Assembly (NCBI GenBank): GCA_028564925.1
Contig: CM053031.1
Location: 93,647,273 to 93,711,272 of the forward strand
Source of the DNA: Lithobates sylvaticus
Lineage: Eukaryota > Chordata > Amphibia > Anura > Ranidae
DNA length: 64,000 nucleotides
Direction: 5' to 3'
Positions 11,706 through 23,706 of this stretch are shown here, piece by piece (the stretch's first letter is position 1; the number at the start of each line of letters is the position of its first letter). The notes below the pieces were generated by a model. That model ran no database searches and was not told the origin of the DNA. It saw only the letters and a program-made list of their open reading frames with translations. The translations under genes and the position numbers were made by a program.

Positions 11706-11935
11706 CAGCTTGCCCAGCGCCATTTGCAGCCTTGCCCAGCGCCAATTTGCAGCCTTGCCCAGCGCCATTTGCAGCCTTGCCCAGCGTCATTTGCAGCCTT
11801 GCCCAGCGTCATTTGCAGCCTTGCCCAGCGTCATTTGCAGCCTTGCCCAGCGTCATTTGCAGCCTTGCCCAGCGTCATTTGCAGCCTTGCCCAGCGTCAT
11901 TTGCAGCCTTGCCCAGCGTCATTTGCAGCCTTGCC
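11706..11935. repeat. 22-bp minisatellite, about 11 copies
   Basis: Unit GCAGCCTTGCCCAGCGTCAT plus TT, repeating every 22 bp from about 11706 to 11935. The first copies read GCGCC and the later ones GCGTC, so the array expanded from one variant. It lies inside the TA-flanked element. The frames translating as repeated CSLAQRHLQP are a by-product. Confidence 0.95.
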
Positions 11936-11954
11936 CGCGTTTAAATTTGCCACC

Positions 11955-12110
11955 TAGAAAGACAGAGCGAGCGCCGCCGGAAAAGACAGAGCGAGCGCCG
12001 CCGGAAAAGCCAGAGCGAGCGCCGCCGGAAAAGCCAGAGCGAGCGCCGCCGGAAAAGCCAGAGCGAGCGCCGCCGGAAAAGACAGAGCGAGCGCCGCCGG
12101 AAAAGACAGA
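11955..12110. repeat. 24-bp minisatellite, six copies plus a partial
   Basis: Unit GACAGAGCGAGCGCCGCCGG plus AAAA, with a GACAGAG/GCCAGAG variant running in blocks. Because 24 is divisible by three, it yields an open repeat of the octapeptide EKTERAPP; nothing suggests that it is translated. It lies directly after the 22-bp array within the same element. Confidence 0.95.
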
Positions 12111-12846
12111 GCCGACTGTTCAGCTCCGCTCGCAGTCCCGCCTCCCTGCTGTTTCGGAAGCGAGCGCAGGGAGGCGGGACTGCTCTTTTTTTGTTACGGC
12201 GGTCACTATTTTTCAGCGCCGTTTTTTTTTTTTTTTTGCCACATTTTTTTGGGGGATCGGCGTATAACACGCACCCACGTCTTTCCCCCCATTTTAAGGG
12301 GGAAAAAGTGCGTGTTATATGCCGATAAATACGGTATATCAGTCAATTTTGCCATGTTTTCAAAGCCAAGAAACTACTCGCTTGTGTTATTGCATTTAAA
12401 GAATAAGTTCCCCTTTATAGAAAAACGAATATTGTATAAGTTTTTGCAGGTAAAAAAAAAATTTTTTTATTATTTTTTTTTACAGGAGCCTGCAGAGCAT
12501 TGCACCTGTGATCAGTGGATCATGGGTACAGTTTAGGCTTCTACACACACTGCCTACAGCTTTGTTCTGGTACCTCTGTATGGGCTGCCAGTTTCAGAGC
12601 CGTAGGAAGTGTGAATGGACTCAATTGAAAATACAAGTATGTCTGACGCGGTGGCAGACATGACTTGTAGTTTACTCATTCACACATCGCTTTGATTACA
12701 TAACGCGGATGTGGGGTTGGAGCCTTGCACAGCCACGGCAATTTTAAAGGTGACAGCAGCTGATGTGGAGAGGAACCCCTGCTTGCTGTCACGGAAAGGT
12801 GGTCTAAGGGGGAAAGAGGGGTCTGCTTGAACATATTACATGTTAC

Positions 12847-14315
12847 AATTGGTGATAAGGCAATATTAAAAGTCCAGGTAAAACACAAATCATAAAAGAC
12901 AGGCGTTTGTCCCTTTAAAATATTGCAGCAGCGCTAAAATACAGTCTTTTTGTGTTAAGAAAGTTCATTAAAAAACATGGTGACCCAAAATAAAGTTCAT
13001 AATGGTGCAGTGAGCCTCAACTCGCAAAGATAGAGTGATACACCTTCCACCGGATATCCAATTTTCACCGCGTGCAGTACACACTCCCCTTTGGGGATGC
13101 ACTCACCAGAAATATGATAAAAATGGGCATTTCAATCATAAGCCATAGGCCTCTGCTATCTCCTCAGCACGGTCACCTCTTCACCTTCTGCAAGCATTAG
13201 AAAGGATCCACTCCAACCCAGCATACACATATGAAGAGAATAATGGTGCAGATAGCGTAGTACAGTTTGGCAAAAATAAACTTTATTGTAATATCCAATA
13301 CCCCCCTTATTAAAATCTGCGTACCCAAAAGAAAATAATAATCAGCTTTGTAATTAAAATGCACTCTGCCTGTCAGTCCCGTCCGTCTGCCGGAAATCGG
13401 GCTCCAAAGCGATGTGTAGAGCGGTGTCGGTCTCTACTTCCTGGTCGCTTGGTGGCTGGAGCGCACACTGGAACGCATGCGTCACTTCCTGCGAGGTCAC
13501 CCAGCGTGACCTCGCAGGAAGTGACGCATGCGTTCCAGTGTGCGCTCCAGCCACCAAGCGACCAGGAAGTAGAGACCGACACCGCTCTACACATCGCTTT
13601 GGAGCCCGATTTCCGGCAGACGGACGGGACTGACAGGCAGAGTGCATTTTAATTACAAAGCTGATTATTATTTTCTTTTGGGTACGCAGATTTTAATAAG
13701 GGGGGTATTGGATATTACAATAAAGTTTATTTTTGCCAAACTGTACTACGCTATCTGCACCATTATTCTCTTCATATGTGTATGCTGGGTTGGAGTGGAT
13801 CCTTTCTAATGCTTGCAGAAGGTGAAGAGGTGACCGTGCTGAGGAGATAGCAGAGGCCTATGGCTTATGATTGAAATGCCCATTTTTATCATATTTCTGG
13901 TGAGTGCATCCCCAAAGGGGAGTGTGTACTGCACGCGGTGAAAATTGGATATCCGGTGGAAGGTGTATCACTCTATCTTTGCGAGTTGAGGCTCACTGCA
14001 CCATTATGAACTTTATTTTGGGTCACCATGTTTTTTAATGAACTTTCTTAACACAAAAAGACTGTATTTTAGCGCTGCTGCAATATTTTAAAGGGACAAA
14101 CGCCTGTCTTTTATGATTTGTGTTTTACCTGGACTTTTAATATTGCCTTATCACCAATTGTATCGTATTTTATAGTGGCTGCTTTATTGATACTTAATAG
14201 TGATATTAGGTATTGATACGTGTGTCTATGAATTATACCTAAGTACGTTGAATCCAGGAGCGCGGAGTGATAGTCCCATAGGGCGGCAGATTTTGAGGCA
14301 CTATCCTTTTCGATT
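12847..14315. mobile_element. 1,469-bp insertion built as a giant palindrome, flanked by a 14-bp duplication
   Basis: Bases 12847-13500 and 13506-14159 are ungapped inverse copies of 654 bp (positions sum to 27006), separated by the 5-bp spacer CCAGC. All segments I compared were identical. A 156-bp tail (14160-14315) exists only on the right. The same 14 bases, ATATTACATGTTAC, stand directly before (12833-12846) and after (14316-14329) the block, as expected of a target-site duplication. The arms contain AATAAACTTTATT and GGAAGTGACGCATGCG. No transposase or reverse transcriptase is encoded. The paired 97-codon frames on both strands simply mirror each other. The family is not recognised. Confidence 0.9.
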
Positions 14316-14329
14316 ATATTACATGTTAC

Positions 14330-15970
14330 ACCCTACATTTGGGTGTAACATGTTCAAAAGGTGAACCTATCCTTTAATTATGTACAGTATCTACTTAGTT
14401 GTATGTAAAGAATTGGCATATATGGTACTTTTGTCAAGTCCTTCTGCTGAGAAAGTTTGACACTTTGAATACACAAAGCAAAAAGCTGGTCTCTTGCAAT
14501 TTCTGGAGCTCTTATCTAGGCTTTGTGCAAGCCTCTAAACCTCAACTTCAGCAGCTGCTAATAGGCAATTGGATGGTTGCTTCTTTTGAATACCACACTG
14601 TTTATATTGAATCAGCCTACATCATGTATGATGAATTTAATCTGTTTGTGAGAGAGATTCATTATAGCTCTAATAATAAAAATGAATAAGAGCTTTCCAT
14701 TTTAACAGCCACAAAACTTTTATTACAGACTGGAATGACTTGGAAGAGAGGTCAGATATTGCCCTCAGGTTGAACAACCCTATGATAATGCTTTCACCAG
14801 CCTTGATTTATAGATGTATGATCAGTACATCTGTAGTTGGAAGGACTTGGGCATAATGGGTTTACCGCCTACCCAGGCATACATTTGTACTTTTTAATGT
14901 ATATACTTGTTTTCTGGGGGGGTCAGTTTTGTGTTGATTGGTCCTACTTGTGTGCCGAGTTGCAATCCTGTGCTTTTTCTTTAGGTAAAATCCCCAGAAT
15001 GACAGCCCAACTTCTCCTGGATAAAATAAAATGCAGAAAACTAAAACCAGTGGCGCTTTACCGCTAACGTCCGCACCACACCAGTGTGAAAGGGGTCTAA
15101 AAATAACTATAGTTACTGAGTCAGGTGTGTCATTTCACATACTGAAAAATCGTCCAATCAATGTTGGATCTCAGTTTGCAGGAATAAAGTATTAAACCAG
15201 TTTTTCATTATTGAGAAAATATTTTTAATAATCCTAGAAGATACATTACTTTGAATATTTTTTTATTTTTTTATTTATGCCTTTTTTCATATCAAGCCAT
15301 TCTAATATATGTTGCTTATATGTCTGTGTTGTGTTTTTTTTTTTTTTTTTTTTTTTGTGTGTGTTTTATTTACTGAAAGTATTTTGATTCAAAGGGAAAT
15401 ATAGGTGGTAAACCGATGCCTTGTTTCACCCCAACAGATGGTTATACAGGATTTATGCTTAATGCTTATACTTTGGAAAGAGCCTTTGCTTCTGTTGTGC
15501 AAAGGCGCTGCCAAGATTGATGGCGATGAGGGACATGGAGCTTGAAATCGGTTTGAAGAAGAGTTATCTTGACAGTACAATCAAAGGAATACATTGAAAA
15601 TGCAAAACTTTATCCATGTGCCACGTCAAATGCTACAATTTTCTTTTCCAGCAGTAAAATTAGGATTCAGTCATATTTTAAAGTAGTCCTCTAATGATGA
15701 CATAGGAAACACCCTACCAAGCTAAGACTTGAGGTTTTAATGTAGACTTAGTTGTACCACTCTGGAAAAAGCCCCTGTTCACAGTAATCTGGTGTTAGAA
15801 AATGTTGTATGCTGCTGAATCTGAACTGTAGTGGGACAATCCTGATCCACTCCTGGGCACTACACTATTTGTCATACTGGCAATGTAATCTTCCTGTAGC
15901 TCTCTGTCCTATTTTATAACTTACTCATTCCTTCTGCTCCTGGCTTTCTTCCTCTGCTTTCTACTAGGCC
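14330..15970. other. Mostly unassigned stretch
   Basis: The segment 14325-14380 is itself a small palindrome (GTTACACCC and GGGTGTAAC) that received the large insertion just upstream. A single MITE end reading CCAGTGTGAAAGGGGTCTAA occurs near 15080-15100. The rest shows no gene. Confidence 0.4.
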
Positions 15971-15973
15971 AGT

Positions 15974-16305
15974 GGTTTCTAACCTTTTTTTTTTTCCACT
16001 TGGGTACCCTTTGGCAGCCAAACATCTAAGGGATTATCTGTTTAGCGTGTGGCTGGATGAGATCATGAAGAACCCCACTAGAGGAAAGAGAACCGTTTTG
16101 ACTCAGCTTAAGAGATCCAAGGATTCCTTGTGCAAATCTAGATCTACCAGCACCGGTCACCAGCTCTCTGCCCACGGAGCATGTTTGAATTCTGTTGAAT
16201 TCTGTGAATTCGGTTCTCAGTTTTGGAGTTGGCAGGGAACAGGTGCTGCATCTAACTAGATAAGTATAATTCATCAAAAACCTGATTCCCCTACTTCTCT
16301 TTTAA
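15974..16305. repeat. Partial TTAA MITE relative beside a hAT-like end
   Basis: CCAGTGGTTTCTAACC near 15968 resembles one terminus of a hAT MITE, but no partner end is seen. The right part ends CTACTTCTCTTTTAAGGG, the same terminus as the element at 3688-4141. It is degraded and its boundaries are approximate. Confidence 0.45.
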
Positions 16306-18210
16306 GGGTTTGTCAAAAAGAAAATTTGAGATATTCCTAAAGGTTATTTTTACTCATACCTGGTCCAGCCCTGCAATCCAATATTGCTGCAATTTCTGTT
16401 TGTCAAATTGCAGCTAATTGAAACCCACAGTTTTAGTGTGCTGCTCAGGCTCGATCACTGTGGGGGGGGGGGGGGGGGGGGGGTGATGCAGCCTCCGCTG
16501 CAGGAGTCCCAGCTCCTGTAGTCACTGAAAGGAAGAGAGGAAAGATCTCTGGTGCAGCACATCCACGAAGTCCTGTGGTGGTAATAAGAGAGACAATAGG
16601 CACTCAAAAATACAAAGTGTAGTGCATTGTTTCAAACAAATGTGCACTAACAATAATACATTTAAAAAAAAAACAAAAAAACCTGTGCCTAAATATAACA
16701 TATAATGGGAACCAAATTGCAAAGGCATAAAAAGCAATGTGCATATATTCCTTTACGTGAACAACATTTTAAAAAAATGAACAAAATCAAAACGAATGCT
16801 GTTGTTGTTAGATTAATATAATCAAAAGGTCCCAAATAGTGAATAGTGGTGCTAAGATGGTGCTTAATCCTTAGACTTCAAAGTGCTGCATGAATCGCCA
16901 CTGTGCTGAAACAATGAAATGGCCGCTTACCAGACCCAAAGGGTCAATGGGCATGCATGCTGCTCTTAGCTGGGAAGACATCAATCCGTGTTGCTGCCTT
17001 TATGGGGCCCCGGACCATCAAAGGCTCCCGGCTCCCGGCTCACAGATGAATGTAAGGATTAAAGTAAGACTAATAGTGCATTATCACTTAAAGCATGTGT
17101 TTATTTAAAAAAGAATTGCACTTACTAATTGCTGAAATGATCGCACAGATACTCATGGAGGCACAGCCGCCTGCAGGGTGGTCCGTGCACGCTGATGCCA
17201 CGGCTGTCTTATCCCAATGCGTCTCCCCTTAGACGGCATTAACTGGAATTGGAACTCGGCACGCGGCGTCATATCAATATGGTATATAGCGGAAACCACC
17301 GGAACTCTGTGACTTGCTGAGGAGCCCCTGGGCCAGGAAACAATTACTTCCTTTATCCTCGCCTATCACTAAAAACCTTATACCCATGTATGCAGAAAGT
17401 TCAACAGAAAAAGAAAAACTCCCAAACTAGCCTAAAATGATTACAAATGATGGCACTCATTCGCATATGATAATATTTTTGTATTTTTACTTAAATTTTT
17501 TTTTTCCATTTGTTTTATTTTTTATCATTTTTATTACTATATATACCGCAGATATGATATGAGTTGCTCACTAGGGCCCCCCCCCCCCCCCCCGTAAGGA
17601 CAGTATCCCTTTTAGATTAGTTTTGGAGTAAGGTACCTAAGGTGGTATTGGCCTTCCCCCATAATGAGGACATGATGTCTTTCTTCTTTGTGCCCCGCTC
17701 CTAAGCTTTCCAAAGAAATTTCTCTCCATCGTTTGAATGTATTCAGAGCTAGCAAAGTCTATCTGAAAGCTGATACTTAGAGTGCAGACTTTAAGGTCTT
17801 AGCTATGCATAGTGTGCAGAGTTCACTTCTCTTTCACAGGCAGTCCACATCTCACTTTTACCCCTACTCACCTCTGACCTCTGCACCAATCTCCCCCATC
17901 CTCCACCTCTGCACACATCTCCCTCCACAGCTCTCATGAATCTCCCCTCACCGCTCTCAATCCACAAAAGATTCCTTGCATCTTACCTACCTGACCCAAC
18001 TCTAGTACCTGCACCATCACAGTACAGTTTACCATGTGATACCTCATCCCACATTGCACCTGTGGGCAGTCAAGGATCTGTGAGAGCAACAGAGAGGAAA
18101 GCTGTCCTTGTAAACGCAGAAGGCTTTTGTGTTTACTAGTGACAGTGGTGAGTGGAGGGCGAGAGCTGAAAGTGGCGGAACAGAGTCCCTACATGTTACG
18201 GCTAAAAAAA
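16306..18210. other. Unassigned stretch with two long G/C homopolymers
   Basis: A run of 22 G lies at 16462-16483 and one of 17 C at 17577-17593. Between them the text looks like degraded dispersed repeat without clear ends. No convincing gene or exon is visible. Confidence 0.4.
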
Positions 18211-18214
18211 AAAG

Positions 18215-18905
18215 CCCTGGGTGCGAGTGCCACATGAAATTGCTTGGTGGGCCAAATTCACCCCGTGGGCCTTGTGTTTCATATGTGCTCTAAAAGATAA
18301 GGTATTTCCAGTACCCTTACACGCTTCACCGGATCTGTGGGGGTTTCCTGGGCATTCCAACATCAAGCATCTTTTACTCTTGTTTACGCTATGTAAGGCT
18401 GCCACCTGGTCTTCAGTTCATACCTTCTCAAAGTTTCACCAGTTGAATGTCCAGGCCTCTTCTTTTGCAGCTTGTGGCTGCGAGGTTTTTTCAATGGCAC
18501 TCTGAGTTGGGTCTGTTTATTGGGCCAGTTGGCATGATTCTGTTTTCCTTTTTGTTACCCACCACTCTAATTCATTGCTTGAAGATGGCTCAGCATCTAT
18601 GAATGTCCATGAGTGTCCTATACTGTACAATTAAAATAAAAGGAATTTTAAATTACCTGTAAATTCCATATATTGGAGTACAGTACAGAACACCTTGCCT
18701 TCTGTCCTTGCGTTGCGTTTATTTAAAAAATGTAGGACTTGCACAAAAGGGTGGGATTATAGAGGTGTTTCCAAAGGAGCTGTCCAAAAGCTTTGCCAGT
18801 GTCCGATTGCCCGAGGGTAGGAGCCTGTAGCCCAGGGTATTTGAATATCCGGGTCTGTATCCTGTACTGTATTCCTTGATATAGAATTTACAGGTAAGTC
18901 AAAAA
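18215..18905 (+). mobile_element. Fossil DIRS retrotransposon, recombinase tail and 3' end
   Basis: The plus strand shows the end of a tyrosine recombinase (KAATWSSVHTFSKFHQLNV), then the same terminal module as at 5.3, 24.7 and 63.7 kb, with an inverted pair around ATTCCATATATTGGAGTA (about 18665) and its inverse near 18880. Upstream parts of the element are absent. Only a few breaks are visible in this short piece. Old and non-functional. Confidence 0.8.
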
Positions 18906-19437
18906 ATATTTTTATTCATCAATAATCCTTAGATTTCATTAGAGAGATTCTGGAGCAGCAGCTGTCCTCAAAATTGTGTCATACAGGATTTTATTCCATT
19001 TAATTCTTTCATGGCTTTTTAAAACCTTTTGTTTTCCTGTTACCTTTACAAACTTTTATAAAGCAGTTGCAAAGCCTAGTGATTAAGGCACCATTCACTT
19101 GAGTGGCCGGGGCCAGATAGTATTTGGCTTTTAAAGACAGTGAAAAGCCGCCTTTTGACACAGTTGCATTTTGGCATCGGCGGCATACAAACTGGCCGGT
19201 TAGTTGCAGCCAGAATATCCATAGAAACCTGGTCCAGGGTCACTTAGAGGCTCTATTGGCATGTACTGTAATTGCCCAAATGAGTGGATACAACCTAACT
19301 GTGTAGGCCAATGATATGTGCAGAGTACAAATCTGACAGCCACTGCTGTTCACATACACTGTGTGCATGCAGTGTTATCTCCGCCAGCAAAAATCATCTG
19401 GTTATCGCCAGCAGCCACCCGTATAAATGTAGTCTGA

Positions 19438-19686
19438 GGCTGCATTCACACTGAGCATTTTAATGTCGTAAAAATCCCAACAAGAAAAATCCTAGTCATT
19501 TCAATGGCACCTGTTCACATCTGAGTGTTTTGTCACCTGAAGCTCAAAAGTACATGAGCTTCTTTTTAGGCAGTTTACAGGCATTTTTCTGCTTTTTACA
19601 TTGGTGACCCTTTGGCCTGTACAAAATCGTGGTAAAAACGTGCGACTTTAGCTTGAAAAACGAAATGCTCAGGTGTTAATGCAGCC
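19438..19686. mobile_element. Palindromic MITE (GGCTGCATTCACAC type)
   Basis: Ends GGCTGCATTCACACTGAGC and GCTCAGGTGTTAATGCAGCC are inverse. The interior shares CTGAAGCTCAAAA and TTTTTAGGCAG with the element at 5795-6105, so the two are related although their outer ends differ. Non-coding. Confidence 0.75.
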
Positions 19687-19689
19687 TTA

Positions 19690-20650
19690 GTTGTTGCCAG
19701 AAGAATAAATTGGAAAATTAAAATGACTACAAGGCCTATTTTCCTGTCAGGCAATTTCAACAAGCCAGTGATTACATTTACTCCCAATCAAATTATAGTT
19801 TTAATTGTTGCTTGCTCCTGGCACTCCCTTCCTCTTTGCCAAAGTTGGCTTTGCAGCAACATAGTTTGTCAATGGTCGTATTTTTTTTTAATTCTATGGG
19901 AATGAATGAAAGTAATCTGGAATTTATCCAATTTGCTTTTTGTTGTGGTTGTATAGATTTTCTGATGAGTAGGATTCCCATTGGGCGGCTAAGCATTGAT
20001 AATATAGCTTTGCAGAAAGTTAGCATCCTTTGGAATGTAACTTGTCATTGACATGCCATAACCTGCCAGCCCCCAGCTGGTGTAAGGACATTATGTCCTT
20101 TGAGAAAATCACTGCATGGAACAGAGTTATTACAGGATCAGTGAAGACACTAAATTGGCATACAACAATCACGAACATGAGAATATACAGTACATCTGTC
20201 AATGCAGACTTTAGTTTTATAGGACTTTATTCTATGTCTCTGCAGACACTGTTATGATCTACTCTACAAAGTAAGAGCTAATTTATGAAGACTTAAAGAA
20301 AGTTGTTATGGCTATCGGTTTATTTAATATTCATTTTTTTTTTTTTTTTTTTTTGTTTCCTGAAGAATCCTCCATATGGCTATTGGATTATATAATCTTT
20401 TTTTCTATTGTTTCCTGAAGAAAACTCCATTTTGTCAAAAAAATCTGAGACAGATTATAAATGTTAAAGTAAATGTAAAGGCAGATTGTAAAATGTAGCA
20501 TTTTTGCAGTGTACTATGCCCACCAAGAAGTGTGTATATAGGGAACAGCGTTGTGGACAGATTAGACAGGGTCTTGGAGCGGTAATGTAAAAGCCTGGAT
20601 TATGCTTGGTATGTATTCACTTTACAGTGTAAACTTTTCAAACTTGGCGC
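19690..20650. other. Unassigned stretch
   Basis: A degenerate tandem pair containing GTTTCCTGAAGAA occurs at about 20357 and 20410, each after a T-rich tract. No gene is visible. Confidence 0.4.
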
Positions 20651-22344
20651 TAAAACTTAACTACTCCGAGCTTAGTCTCATGTGGATGACCAGGACCCGT
20701 TCACAACACTTCAACCCAGTGCCCTCATGAAGTACTTGGGTGCTTTCTCTCACCTTTTTCCACAAGGAATTCGCTTCAGGGCAGTCTGCACCCAGGTTAC
20801 TGCATATTTTTTTTCGTTTGCCCTATATTCAGAATCCTACTCCATGAGTACCCCACAAGGGAATAATCTCACCCATAGCTATAGCAGGAAACTAAGTGAA
20901 TGGGAACTACAGGAAAAACTCTTCTTTAGCTTCACTGTCTTTACTGGAGTCAGACTCCGAAATGCCTGGCCTAAAAGAGGTAGACACAGAAGACGACCCA
21001 GAGGCGACGTTAAAGGAGGCTGCAGATAATTTCTCAACCCCAGACTTTTATACACCCAAAGTTGCAGCTTCACACAATATGCTTGCCAATATGGATATGC
21101 TCACTTCTACGTGAATCTCCTCTTTCTTTCCATGCTTCCTTTGGTACAGAGAGAGACCTAAAAAAAAATCTAAAAAGATATTCCCTGTTGCTAAATAGAA
21201 TAGACAATTCATGACGATTGGGTCAGTCCAGAAAAAGTTTTAACTCCTCCAAAATCATTTCCAAGCTCTTTCCATTGGAAAAAGAGTTCCATCCATCAGT
21301 CTTAAACAAACCTCTCGCTATGGGAATACCACAGCGCAAACAAACTTAATTGGATAATAGTAAAGTGCTAGTGCTAATTTAGACTAAATGTGCAAAAAAC
21401 ATAATGAATTAGTGAAATTTCATGAACAAGCATTTCATGAACAAGCATTTTCTTTCACATTTGTGACTTATGTCTTGAACAGCAGCAGCAACTGTATCAC
21501 TAATTACTATATATAGCGTGGGTGATTTACTGTTTATTAAACCTCTCACTATATCAATTGAAGATGTTCCTTTATTCAAAGATTCTGCAGATAGGATGTT
21601 TGAGACGCTTTTAAAGGCTCCATAAACTTGCAGACCCAGCTCTGCAATGTGCTTTCACTTCGATTTCTGTCTGTACTAACTGCAACTAAGTTGACTAGGA
21701 CAATGAACAACCAACTGGATCCTGTATTTCAGGGCCGTGCCTTCACATACACAGAATCTTGTAGCTCAATGACGGGTCAGCTGAAGCTGCCTGTAAAAGA
21801 TGCCTCAGCTGTATGGCCTTTTGAAAGAGGACATCTTTTTGGTGAGACGCTTGACAAATTCACCAAAGAAATCGTAGGAGGGAAGGTTTTTCTTCCATTG
21901 CAGAAAATTCCTCACAAGCATCTACCTCTTGAAAATGAAGAGCACCTCAACTTTCTACCCAGGCTTCTGCTTTAAAATATAATTTCAGCCCTTCCTTCCA
22001 GTGTAAGACTTGGACAGAAAGCCCAAGCCTTCCCTAAAGTCCTTTTCCTATGAAAGGGCAACTTTTGCTGCTAAGAGTGGGAGAATGTCTGGTAAGTTTG
22101 CTTCCTTCCCTGGGTCACTGACACCTCAAACATGTGGGTTCAATTGGTGTTTCAAATGGGTACAAAACAGAGCTCAAAACTCCTCACTGCTTTCTTTTCT
22201 CAAATCAACCAAAATCTGCCCAAGGGCATTCACATTGCCAAATGCCTTGAACCATCATTTGTCCCAGTAATTGTCAGTACCCTAGCAAGACAGGTTCAAA
22301 GTTTTTTTTTTTCCAAACATGTTCAAGGTACAAAAGCCCCGTGG

Positions 22345-23245
22345 TGGTATTTGTTGTATTTTGGATCTTTTTTGTGATAGCTTGTAATCTTTCAATAATT
22401 TTTAGATATTTTTTAAGTAGGTTAGAAATGGTTTTCAATATGTATAATGGCCTTCTATTATTCAATCCTTACCTTTTTTGTGATATAGTATACAGCAGCA
22501 ATTTAACCTCACATACTATGCATAATATGGCCCCAGTGAGAGCCTATTGTTGCAATTTGATCTTGGCTTTTATAAAGTGTTATGTGCTATATTGGAGAAT
22601 GGGCACAGGATGGGTGATCGTAAATGCATTGCAGCATATTAGGACTCCAACCACAAGAGGGCGCTGTCATGTTTAACAAAGTGGTTTTCAATGGCACCAT
22701 CATTGAGGCAATGATCATTGAGGTATATAAGAGCGATCACATCCCCCGAAGACATTACACGGATGAAATGCATTGGGTGGAGCCATGCTCTCTTCTGACA
22801 TTGCTTCTGGCCAGTGGAATGCAGGGTCATATTGATGAGCAAGTGAAGGTGCCATTGAATATCACAGAGGCTGTATCAACATATTAACCCTGTAAGTGCA
22901 GCAATTGTTTGAGTTAATACATTGAATTACACTATTGTGGGTCTCCTCTTTTATCTCCTGAACTTGAGTGCCACTGGAAGTGGAAGTGGTGGTGAGAATG
23001 AGGAAGATGTCTGGTGGAAGGAAAGCCTATGTAAAGCACTACTGACAACCTTATTCAACATAAGGGGTCACCATTATTAGATGGGTGCTATTCACAAGGG
23101 GAGTAATGACTAAGCACAGGCACTTTCTGGTTGTTGTGCATCACAGGTGTGGAGAAAATAGAGAACAGCAAGCACAGACATTTGGAAAAGCACTTTATTG
23201 GTTTGCACAGAGGACTGATCACAGGTTATTGTTTACAGCACCAGC

Positions 23246-23285
<40 letters not shown>

Positions 23286-23562
23286 CTTTGAGAGGACATT
23301 TATGGTTGTTGTAAAATTTTTTGTTTGCACTGTGGATTGTTTACAGCACTGTTTACTGATGTATTGGCTATAGCACTGGCAATTTATGCATTGTATTTAA
23401 AGGGATAGAAGGATTTATAAATGATTGTAATCATAATTTGTTGTGGTTTAGCACTGCATCTAGTTTTATTTGCTTCCTATGGGAGGACAGGAGGTACGTA
23501 GCAGCTTTGCATATAGGAACCTTTAGAAAATTATACCTTAGCGCAAAGTTCCTTATAACATT
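22345..23562. other. Non-DIRS sequence between the two DIRS halves
   Basis: Contains GTTGCAATTTGATCTTGGC, a TA repeat (about 23256-23281) and the motif CCCGAAGACATTACACGGAT, which has the look of a dispersed frog repeat. No complete element or gene can be delimited. Confidence 0.4.
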
Positions 23563-23570
23563 ACCTAGAA

Positions 23571-23706
23571 CAGTGATGGCGAACCTTGGCACCCCAGATG
23601 TTTTGGAACTACATTTCCCATGATGCTCATTCACTCTGCAGTGTAGTGGAGCATCATGGGAAATTTAGTTCCAAAACATCTGGGGTGCCAAGGTTCACCA
23701 TCACTG
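23571..23706. mobile_element. hAT MITE, 136 bp, near-perfect palindrome
   Basis: Begins CAGTGATGGCGAACCTTGGC and ends with the inverse GCCAAGGTTCACCATCACTG. Flanking 8-mers are ACCTAGAA (23563-23570) and ACCTACAA (23707-23714), an 8-bp target duplication with one change, diagnostic of hAT transposition. Arms share CATCATGGGAAAT. Non-coding. Confidence 0.95.

Larger units (their letters stand above)
11594..12334. mobile_element. TA-flanked non-autonomous element (TATAACACGCACC type)
   Basis: Left end CTGTATTTATCGGTGTATAA and right end TTATATGCCGATAAATACGG form a terminal inverted repeat, with TA on both sides (11592-11593 and 12335-12336). The subterminal ACACGCACCC is also inverted (GTGCGTGTTAT). 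The core holds two different minisatellites and no transposase, so it was moved by a TA-targeting enzyme from elsewhere. Confidence 0.9.

Noticed and set aside
11706-12110. Regular repeats resembling a CRISPR array
   Set aside because: Units are contiguous without unique spacers, sit inside a TA-flanked transposon, and the genome is vertebrate.
13354-13652. Paired 97-codon frames on both strands as a conserved small gene
   Set aside because: They are mirror images caused by the palindrome; no motif and no independent evidence of coding.
12847-14315. Penelope-like element with hammerhead ribozyme as source of the palindrome
   Set aside because: Such elements can show inverted arrangements, but I see no hammerhead core or reverse transcriptase text in the block.
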